From: Mytilus californianus
Taxonomy: Eukaryota > Mollusca > Bivalvia > Mytilida > Mytilidae
Reading direction: 5' to 3'
DNA: 64,000 nt
Assembly: GCF_021869535.1 (NCBI RefSeq)
Contig: NW_026262593.1
Span: forward strand, 52,750,318 to 52,814,317
Part shown: positions 55,677-64,000 of the stretch, one piece after another
Layout: every line of letters begins with the position of its first letter
Numbering within the stretch: position 1 is the stretch's first letter
Translations under genes and position numbers: made by a program
The notes under the pieces: generated by a model
Seen by the model: the letters and a program-made list of their open reading frames with translations, nothing else
Told to the model about the DNA's origin: nothing
Database searches by the model: none

Positions 55677-56195
55677 AAGATCTGTACTTATTGTCTTTTT
55701 GTTGTAGGGATGTATAAGTATCCTGCAACGTCCGCTCTGTGTTTTTGTTGTATGTATATCTGTTTGTGTCCATCTGATGAGTTAAGCCTTTTCAACTGAT
55801 TTTTATAGTTTGTTATTATGTTGTACTGTTACACCACTGTTCCAGGTTAGGGGGAGTGTTGGGCGCCCGCTAACATTTTTAACCGTCACATTCTGTATAT
55901 GCCTGTCCCAAGTCAGGAGCCTGTTAATCAGTGGATGTCGTTTGTTTCTGTGTATCATATTTGTTTTTCGTTCATAATTTTGTACATAACTTAGCCCGTT
56001 AGTTTTCTCCATGGAATTGTTTTACATTTGACATTTCGGGGCCTTTTATAGCTGAAAATGCCTTATGATGTTGCTTATTGTTGAAGGCCGTACGATGACC
56101 TATAGTTGTTAATTCCTGCGTCATTTTGGTCTCTTGTGGAGAGTTGTCTCGTTGGCAATTATATCACATCTTCTTATTTTTATATTAGATGAGCC
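55677..56195 (+). repeat. R1 repeat joined directly to the RT remnant
   Basis: Begins AGATCTGTACTTATTGTCTT at the exact R1 tract (AGATCTGTAC) and runs to the R1 end GTCTCGTTGGCAATTATATC. The R1 start that normally precedes AGATCTGTA is missing. Confidence 0.8.
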
Positions 56196-56199
56196 GGCA

Positions 56200-56390
56200 A
56201 TGCACCGTTGTTTGTGAACATTTTGAATTGCTTCATATCTCTCTGTTGGCTTGGTTTTTTATGGATGACTACATGCACAGTATGGGTTTGGCTCATGTTT
56301 AAAGGCTCTATGGTGACCTGTAGTTGGTTTACCGCTGGTGGATAAGTAATTCAATGGTTTTATACCGTATCTACTTATTTTTATAAGTAT
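56200..56390 (+). repeat. Second, diverged R1-like 3' part in tandem
   Basis: GAATTGCTTCATATCTCTCT, CAGTATGGGTTTGGCTCATG, then TGGTGACCTGTAGTTGG and CTGGTGGATAAGTAATTC keep the R1 order. Confidence 0.55.
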
Positions 56391-57099
56391 AAACACAAAA
56401 CAAATCGGAATTTTTTTTATAAAAGTAGTAAATTCCGAGACTCACTCGTAAATATTAGGCAATGACTTCATGCTCTCATATCCATCCGTGTAAATTTATC
56501 ATTGACATGCATGCACACAATTTCATTAATAATAACCGAAAAACTATCGCAAAGTCTTGAACGATTAGAAATAACTTTATTTACTACTTCAATTTCTTAA
56601 CAAAACATTGTTTGAACATTAAGAACACAAATTACTGATAAAAAGAATAATGGCATTTTAATTTGCGAGCTCGCTTCATATTCTTGCTGATAAAGTCATC
56701 ATCAAAATAAAAAAATGTCATTATTGAAATTCTATATAAATGGCATTCGTGCTAGACGAGTGTCATTAACCTACGTCACTCTCTAATTCATGTCAAGTGT
56801 AGATAAAGCGTGAAACTGTCACGCAGCTTTAAATTTAGAGATTTAATAAGTTATTTTAAGTAGTGAGTTAAACAGAAAATTTAAAAATAGTAATGCGTCA
56901 GTGTTTTCTTTATATAGAGAGAGTATCTATTTCAGTTATTTGTCTTGTTAAGCGAAATGTGTTTTATGCAAAAGATAACACGCGTACGAAAGATGACTAA
57001 ATATATACTTGAATATAAAATAAACTTGTTTCAAAAAAAAAAAGAAGATTTGTACCTTTTCCAATGAGAAAACAAATACCAAAGGATAAAATTGGTGTC
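56391..57099. other. AT-rich stretch, nothing recognised
   Basis: A short scrap of R1 in reverse (CCATTGGCAATCATAGTTAT) lies near 57110. No gene. Confidence 0.4.
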
Positions 57100-57119
57100 C
57101 GTAATACCCCATTGGCAAT

Positions 57120-58330
57120 CATAGTTATGCCAACGTCACACCAAACTCGTTCTCACTACTTTCTGGATAATGTAACCATACTGCCTTAAACTGTGTATAA
57201 ACGGAGTGGACGTAGTAGCAACTTTTTACGGTCTGTTTACGAACTTAATGGACGGGTTTGATCTGGAATGGTGCTCAAGAACTTTGTGTCTGCTAAAAAT
57301 TTCCAGGAAACCATCTTATTTTGCAAATAGACGCAGTGTCAACGTACTTTAAACGAAACAGACGTATTACAAACGGAATTAACGTATCGGGGAAGTGCTA
57401 TGACGTGGTGTGGTCGGGCGTGCATTGGATGTATGCGTGCACACAGATCGAGTCCGTTTGTAGCACGTTCATCCCGTTAACGCACAGACCCAACTCGACC
57501 TCATTATGTCCTTAGAGCGTCTTTATTCTGTCTAAATACGAACAAAACAAAAATATCAAGTCCTGAGTAAGTTAGCTACACATGTTTACATGGTTCTAAA
57601 CGTTCGCAGTAGGTTCTCTTTACGCTCTACTCGTTTTGAGTACGTTTATTGCGTTCTTACGAAGTTCTTGAAACGTTCACTCCGTCTGAAGTACAATCAG
57701 ACAAGGTATCATGGTATACAAAGAGGCTGTTTACTCACTGGTTCATCATTTGGTTATTTATATGCCCAGAAACATGGATTACTTTGTAGCTCTGGGGGGA
57801 CTGGGAGTAGCTTCTGTGAATGTGATCACAGTTCTAGTTTGTATAGATTTATTTATTTCCATGCTGTACTTTAGCTTATAACATTGAAAAAGAATATCAC
57901 CATAGCATCATGGGTATCAAACGGAATAGAACGCCCTATTGACGACATGAGGCGTAGTCAGATAATTTAACTGTATGTGAACTTGGTGGTCGAGTTAGGA
58001 ACTAGTTAGTACGGATTTCGACATACAAGGAACGAATCAGAACTAGTTACAAACCGGTTTAAACGGACTACAGACGGACTTGGACTGTTTGGAAACAGTA
58101 TCCTCATCATTGTATCAGATCTGAAGTGGATATAAACGAACTTTAAACGGGATAAAGACGAGATGGACGTATCTAGAACTGTTTACGAACTAACTAGAGT
58201 CCCATTATAGACATTATCCGGTCAAAGCTATACGTTCTATCAGTACCAAAACCCGTTTTACGTACTTCTAAGGAAGGGTTCGGTTTAAGAGCATCCGTTG
58301 TTCGACCTGTTAGTCAAATACGTTTTGTTT
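57120..58330. other. CpG-rich block of unknown nature
   Basis: Two segments (57120-57680 and 57925-58325) are visibly dense in ACG/CGT trinucleotides (ACGGAGTGGACGTAGTAG, AACGTACTTTAAACGAAACA, ATAAACGAACTTTAAACGGG, TGTTTACGAACT in both). Between them, 57690-57900 has ordinary composition and may be a later insertion. No long open frame with a recognisable domain was found; the longest (57590-57874, 94 codons) crosses the compositional boundary. Candidates are a young transposon fragment or a CpG island. Confidence 0.5.
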
Positions 58331-58401
58331 AAATATACTTTTTCACTATTTTGGTCTTTTGGAAAATGTTGTTTGTGCTGTATTTAGACCCATCTACCAA
58401 G

Positions 58402-58596
58402 AAATTTGTTTTGCATGCACATGTACAAAAATTGCGGTTTTTATTCAACGCAATCATAGGTTTGAACGTTGTTTTCAATTAAGACTTGTATATATATATA
58501 TGTATATACAAGTCTAAATTGAAAACAACGTTCAAACCTATGATTGCGTTGGATAAAAACCGCAATTTTTATACGTGTGCATGCAAAACAAATTTA
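58402..58596. repeat. ~194-bp near-perfect palindrome
   Basis: The left arm AAATTTGTTTTGCATGCACA...GGTTTGAACGTTGTTTTCAA pairs with the right arm TTGAAAACAACGTTCAAACC...GTGCATGCAAAACAAATTT. It has ~93-bp arms, about four mismatches, and a (TA)n centre with a minimal loop. No flanking target duplication seen. Confidence 0.9.

Positions 58597-58631
<35 letters not shown>
58597..58631. repeat. (TA)n run
   Basis: A TATATATG...(TA)~13 run directly abutting the palindrome. Confidence 0.9.
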
Positions 58632-58634
<3 letters not shown>

Positions 58635-60917
58635 CCAGGCATTTATACAGACCGCGAATCAATTATGCAGACTTCTTCAGATCTGCAGTAATCATTACGA
58701 ATTTACAGACACATACGGTTTCGCTAAAATAACTTTACGATGCATTTCAACCTCATTTAATTATACATAGAAATGAGCAAAATCCTATCAACTTGAAGCG
58801 ACCGACATATAAAAATATATCAATTCGGGTCTGAAAACTAAAGAGAAAACATGCATTGTAACAAGTTCATTAATGGCATTCAAAGGAGTTGAAATTGCGT
58901 TTAGATACATATAGTCATTCAAACTCATTGTTCATTTGATTTAAGCATTTATATCATGCCAAAATGATAAATTAGATGATGTTGTCAGGTATGTAAAACT
59001 TTGACTCTTCAAATGAACATCACAAACAAAAAGGGTCAATCAAATTGATTGTTGCCTATCACGAGGAAAAAATATCTTAATCAAAATAAATGCTTGTGAT
59101 CACGAGAAAAAATTAATCAGTTTGAAAAAAAAATAAGGAAAACGAAAAGTTAAAATAATACGTATTTTCTAAAACAAAAAACGATAGCTTGACTGTTTGC
59201 AAAGAAGGTCAAATATCTTGAATAAAGCAGTTATAACCTGTAACTATATTTGCTGAGACAAACTGTTCAAACTTTATATTACTGAGCGCAAATACCATTT
59301 TCCTTTATAAGAGTTTTTTTCTAGGAACATGTTTTTGTCCGACTTTATTAAAAAGAATCTATTTATTCAATTATACATTATACATAGGGAAACAAGAAAA
59401 AAAATTTCCTCTAATTGTCAATGGAAACAAACTATTCTTTACTTCTCTTCTGAAACAAATGTTGTTGTTATTTTCTAATGAAATTTATAAGCAGACATTC
59501 ATTTATCAAACAAAACATACACCTCCCCACCTAACACAAGATGAATGGTCGGTGCCTTATAATTCTTGACCAGCAGCAGTTCCTACATGAACTGTATTCC
59601 ACTTTCGGTACACATGCAGTTTTATCAATGTTTCTAAACAGCATTGCCAGAACATATTTCCATATCTTCTAATGCAAGGACAATAAAACGAACAACACAG
59701 GGAGAATACTGAGGAGACAAAAAACTCCAGCAGAGACATACAACAACATAACCTTAAAAAAACTCCCAGTTAGACAATCCTCAAAACTGATTATGAAAGA
59801 TTGAGCAACACAAATCTCACCAAACAGTGCTATGTTCTTAGTTAATACAAAATCGTTATAATATTAAATTATGAAATAGATTGCGTACTATTCTTCGAAT
59901 AAATATATAAATATAATTGTTAATATAAAAAGAGATGTTGGATAACCATGCATGAAACAGCAACTAATCGACACAAAACCCCAAAATATATCTTGTAAAT
60001 AAGAGGTCAACGAGTTTTTATCAATATGCATTTATGTTTAGTTCTAAATCGCCGAGTGTAAAATAATCGTATGGAAAATTGATAATCGAGACTAGCATCA
60101 TAGAACTGTCATCCTGACACTATTCCTTTATATTTGACGTATTAAACGGTTATTGATGTGTTAAGTCGGTCGGTTATATCACAAGCTAATCAAAGGTCAG
60201 AAGGACTTTTATGTAAAGTTTGTGCGTTAGTGAACCAATTTAGACATCAATGACCTCTAAAACACGTGTTTGATCCTAGTAAGGCTTATAATTCAAAATC
60301 CAAACATGTTATCCTTTCAATCTCAGCTTTCGAATCGCGCATGAATATATCACATTGAAATCGGCGTAGCGTTAACATAAGGTACGAAAGTAGTTTTGGC
60401 AAAATTGTTTATAGAAGTGTAAACCAAGGGAAAAAATTCTAACGGACCAATCTTATTCAAGTATTTATCAATATGCAAAATGTTATAACAATTACGAAAT
60501 AACATTAGGCAATCACTGTGGAGGTTCCTGACTTTGAACAATTCGAACGAAGTGGCAGATGTAATAAGGAAGTAATAATTATTATTTGTATAGGCGACAA
60601 TGTTAGCTTTTTAGGCTTGAAAAAAATGTTCATTTTAACACTTTTGTGTGTAAATAATTCTGCAAAACACATAATGGTACGCATCTTTTTTTAATGAAAA
60701 ATTACATTTAAAAAAGGGTACTTTGTTCCGGAATTTTTGAAGTAATATGAATAAAAATCACCCCTTGCGCCAATAGCCGATATTTTTTCTCACTATTTCA
60801 ATTTCCTTTTCAAATAAACAGGGCATCAGAAAATAAATTTACTTCTAGTTATTATCTAGCGCCCGTCATCTTTTTTTACTTCATTTCAACCAGAGGTATG
60901 AACTATAAAAAGGTATA
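58632..60917. other. AT-rich stretch, R8 scrap, no gene
   Basis: GATTGAGCAACACAAATCTCAC at 59799-59820 (seen as adjoining short tracts) resembles the R8 core. Otherwise nothing recognised. Confidence 0.4.
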
Positions 60918-62030
60918 TTCGTACACAGGAGAACGTACAGTACAAATCAGTTACAAAAAGGCACTTACTACTCTTTTATGACGGAAATTTATCATAGACA
61001 ACAAAAACACAGGGAAAGATGAAAGTAAATCAATATAACATGATCAGAATGCTTGAAGATACTGAAAGCAAACTCAAAGTACTGAACCTGCTGATATGAA
61101 ATCATGAGGTCTTACATTCTAATGTTGACGGCTGTATTTAATTTTTGTCCTCAAAGTAACAACTTACAGTGTTACTCCAAGGTATATTAGCAATAGAACG
61201 TGCTTAAAAATCAGCTTACAAAAAGCACCAAATAATCTATTATAACGAAAATCTATGATAGACAACAATAACACAGGAAAACGTAAAGTTAATCAATACA
61301 ACATGGTCACAGAATACTTGAAGTTATCGAGAGCAAATCAAAAGTACTTAACCTGTTGATATCAAACCATGCAGTCTTAGGTTATAATATTGACGGCTGT
61401 ATTTAGTTTTGAGTAGATAAAAGAAGATGTGGTATGAGTGCCAATGAGACAACTCTCCATCCAAGTCACAATTTATAAAAGTAAACCATTATAGGTCAAA
61501 GTACGGTCTTCAACACGGAACCTTGGCTCACACCGCACAGCAAGCTATAAAGGGCCTCAAAAATTACTAGTGTAAAACCATTCAAACGGGAAAACAAACG
61601 GTCTAATCTATATAAAAAACGAGAAACGAGAAACACTCATGAACCACATCAACAAACGACAACTACTGAACATCAGATTCCTGACTTAGGACAGGTGCAT
61701 TCAATTGAAGCGGGTTTAAAATGTTCATAAAATAATAACTTATGGTGTTACTCCAAGGTATATTAACAAGAGAACATGCTATAAAAATCAGTTAACAAAA
61801 AGCACTTTTAATTATCCATATAAACAGAAATCTATGAAAGCCAATTAAAACACGGGAAAAAGTAAAGTTAATCAATACAACATGTTCGAAGAATGCTTGG
61901 AAATACCAAAAGTCAATTCAAAGAACTTAACCTGATAAGAAATCATGCGGTCTTAGACTCTAATGTTGACGCCTGTATTTAGTTTTCGTTTTCGACGTAA
62001 CAATTTATGGTGTTACACCAAGGACCTTTA
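60918..62030. repeat. ~250-bp tandem repeat, three copies, third separated by an insertion
   Basis: Copies at ~60918-61171, ~61172-61420 and ~61736-62012. Shared landmarks: GTTACTCCAAGGTATATTA, AAAAATCAG.TTA.AAAAAGCAC, AAAGTTAATCAATACAACAT, CTTAACCTG, and TCTAATGTTGACGGCTGTAT followed by TTAGTTTT. The insertion at 61421-61735 splits the array. Confidence 0.85.
61421..61735 (-). repeat. R1-subfamily copy inserted in the tandem array
   Basis: Reverse complement of the 28320-28497 subfamily: GATGTGGTATGAGTGCCAAT, GAGACAACTCTCCATCCAAG, GTACGGTCTTCAACACGGAA and TAGGACAGGTGCATTC. It interrupts the period of the tandem repeat. Confidence 0.75.
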
Positions 62031-62214
62031 CACGTTAATACATTATTCTTAACTTTTGCAAAATATTAAATTGATTACCGAGGGACGTTCATGTATACTT
62101 CATTGCATGCTTAAAACTAATCAAAATATTTGTTATCAACGTGAATGAAGATTCTCGGTACATGCATTTAGGTACATGTATATTGAACAGGGTTCGAATT
62201 GTTTGAAATACTAA
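62031..62214. other. AT-rich spacer
   Basis: No supported feature. Confidence 0.4.
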
Positions 62215-62410
62215 GGATTTTCTGTCCCGGTAATTTATTACCTTAGCTGTATCTGGCAAAACCTTTCGGAATTGTTGGCCCTCAATGCTCTTCGCCCTTC
62301 ATACTTCATTATAGCCTTTTTTTTATTATTCTAGGGTAACTGATGCGGTTTTTTTTGGTTTTATTTTTGTAGACGAAACGCACATCTTGTGTTAAAAATA
62401 TAAGTCTGGG
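62215..62410 (-). repeat. R4 repeat, reverse orientation
   Basis: CCTTAGCTGTATCTGGCAAA, CCCTCAATGCTCTTCGCCCT and TTTTGTAGACGAAACGCACA are the complement of R4. Confidence 0.7.
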
Positions 62411-62952
62411 ATCTTAGTTGAGTGTTTTATATAATCATTTTAATTCCAAGGTTGAGGTGTTCTGTGAGATATAAAGACGGCGGAACAAAATTCTTAGTTT
62501 AGAATTTTTAACATTTCAGTAAAAGGACTTTTGCAAAGAAACAAAGACAAATCTTCATCATGTATATTGGAAAGTATTAGATTATCCTGAAAATCTATCA
62601 TATTGAACTGTAAATCTGACATTTCAGACATGTTATTCCTTTAATCACTTGCATTTTCTGATATAATTGTATTATAGATATTTTTGGAATGATGACTGTT
62701 GAGTTTCTAAAATTGAATTAACAGACCAACTTTTAACAAAACGATTTATTTGGAAAAAATAGTAGGCGTTTGATTTCATTTGATAAGTGTAATCATATTT
62801 GTTAAGATATTAATAAAAGAAGATCTAATATATAATGCATTTTTGCGACAGCAACCAATTGATACCAACAAACATAATATATATATAGTAAGACATCTAG
62901 AGATCAACCTACAGCCACCAATAATAGACATGTGGCTGAACAATGGGTTAAG
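62411..62952. other. AT-rich stretch, nothing recognised
   Basis: No supported feature. Confidence 0.4.
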
Positions 62953-63096
62953 GTATTGACCCCCGAGTCTAATAAAAGTTGAAGATACATTTCATGTCAA
63001 GTGAAAACGGTATAAGTTAACTGGGTATTGATCCCCGAGTCTAATAAAAGTTGAAGATACATTTCATATCAAATGAAAACGGTATAAGTTAACTGC
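62953..63096. repeat. 72-bp direct tandem duplication
   Basis: Two copies beginning GTATTGA(C/T)CCCCGAGTCT at 62953 and 63025, differing at only a few positions, so recent. Confidence 0.92.
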
Positions 63097-63424
63097 ATTA
63101 TTTATCTTTTTGTTTTTAATTTTTTTTTAATGGGTCTTTAATAATTCCGTCATAGCCAATGTCTATAAGATTTCTTATTTCCGTATACAAAACCAACGTT
63201 GACTAATTGAATTTATAAATATCGTATCTATTGGAAATTGTATTCTCAACAACACAAATAACGCACAACTTCTTCACATATACAGTAGTTTCTGGTTTTT
63301 TGTTGTTGTTGCTAATCATATGTAATGACTAGTATATTTTAACCATTATAAGTTATATGGTTTGCTACTGGCCCCATACGATTCAATAGAGGTTTTATTT
63401 AGTAAAATGACTATAAGATATATT
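63097..63424. other. AT-rich spacer
   Basis: No supported feature. Confidence 0.4.
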
Positions 63425-63632
63425 ACTAACCCTATATGGATCCGTAGGGGTCAGTAGTGAACCGTATATAACGAATTTATCGCACACGGGACTTTTCCTA
63501 CTAAGTTATGTATAAAAATATGCAATGAAATACAAAAACATTGATCGATGACGTCACCATTAAAAGTAAACTTGACGTCATGAACCCCATAAAAAATCTA
63601 CTGACCCCCTACGGATCCATAGGGGGTCACCA
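63425..63632. repeat. Inverted pair of GGATCC-centred palindromic motifs
   Basis: The left tract TACTAACCCTATATGGATCC + GTAGGGGTCAGTAGT and the right tract CTACTGACCCCCTACGGATCC + ATAGGGGGTCA are inverse copies of each other, and each is itself nearly palindromic about GGATCC. They bracket ~135 bp and may be the ends of a short element. Confidence 0.6.
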
Positions 63633-64000
63633 CGTGACGGCCTTAAACCAATCATAACGTCATAATTTACCCGAGGTACGATTAAATCTTTTAAATTAAA
63701 TTACTCCACGGGTTAACATGCAGATAAAATTTCGTGTTAGTGGCTGCAATGGGACTTTCGTCCAAAAACGTAAAAAAATCCATAGTCTCAGATTTGTCAA
63801 TTTCAAATTTGTCATTCGAAAATTTGATTAAAAACTGAACATTTATTAATAAGTCATTTCACTTGTTTTCAGGAGAATAATAGGCTACACTCGACTTCAG
63901 CTTCCAAAAAATTGGCAACATTTTTTTGTTTTCGGGTTGAAAATGAGGTTTTTTGAGAAAATTAAACGAATATTTATTTTCACAGAATGTGATGTTTAAA
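63633..64000. other. AT-rich stretch to window end
   Basis: No supported feature. Confidence 0.4.

Noticed and set aside
57590-57874. 94-codon open frame near the CpG-rich block
   Set aside because: Crosses a sharp change in base composition and shows no domain.
58486-58770. Open frames with YIYIYIYI runs
   Set aside because: They are translations of the palindrome and the adjoining (TA)n run.

Overview
The window looks like nuclear DNA from a marine bivalve, most likely a mussel of the Mytilus group. It is AT-rich, its one clear gene is split by short-exon/long-intron splicing, and most of the sequence is interspersed repeats of a kind I associate with Mytilus (recognised from memory, not searched). 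No bacterial, organellar or operon-like organisation is visible, and I saw no convincing tRNA, rRNA or CRISPR array.

The only intact gene I can assemble is a secreted reeler-domain protein on the + strand (exons 40412-40658, 43603-43861, 46352-46428, 47009-47169). It predicts 247 residues: signal peptide, reeler domain with four cysteines, and a glutamine-rich tail of 16 consecutive Q. Upstream on the same strand lie two more reeler-type first exons (19770-19983 and 31295-31562). Each has its own signal peptide, a Gly-Ala-Pro...Cys start and a phase-1 splice donor. I found no second exon near either, and both could splice in frame to the single downstream exon set at 43603. The ~27 kb from 19.8 to 47.2 kb therefore reads either as one gene with three alternative N-terminal exons or as one gene plus two orphaned paralogous first exons. 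A 184-bp foldback element with a 9-bp target duplication sits 28 bp upstream of the start codon of the third first exon.

Layout: 0-12 kb is repeats and unannotated AT-rich DNA (CR1-like LINE tail, an 84-90 bp tandem repeat, a ~29-copy 30/31-bp minisatellite, a GGGGGACA-ended element with an internal 160-bp tandem). 12.2-17.3 kb is a dead LINE carrying two nested DNA-type insertions; 17.5-18.0 kb is the 3' end of another LINE on the opposite strand. 18-40 kb holds the two orphan reeler first exons among short elements, including a 258-bp near-perfect palindrome (23.45 kb) and two TTAA-flanked elements in inverted orientation (27.0-27.7 kb). 40.2-47.8 kb is the reeler gene, with a four-copy 147-bp tandem in intron 2. 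48-64 kb is again repeats: an AGCTCACCTGG-type element, two decayed reverse transcriptases probably of Penelope-like type lying head to head (53.7-55.7 kb), a CpG-rich block (57.1-58.3 kb), a ~194-bp palindrome (58.4 kb), and a three-copy ~250-bp tandem split by a later insertion (60.9-62.0 kb).

Repeat family names used here are local labels. R1: hallmark TTGAAGGCCGTACGG ... CTCATTGGCAATCATACCAC. R2: hallmark GACACATTCCCCATTTCCAT. R3: AAACGGAAAGTCCTT ... CCTGGTTTTATAGCTAGC. R4: TTTCGTCTACAAAA ... GCCAAATACAGCTAAG. R5: GATGACATGTC ... GTCCTGAATATGCAT. R6: TTAA-flanked, GGTGGTAC-ended element. R7: A-rich, ACAGAATAGAGAATAAT. R8: CCACCAAAAACTGGGGTGA. Coordinates of repeat edges are read by eye and can be off by tens of bases.
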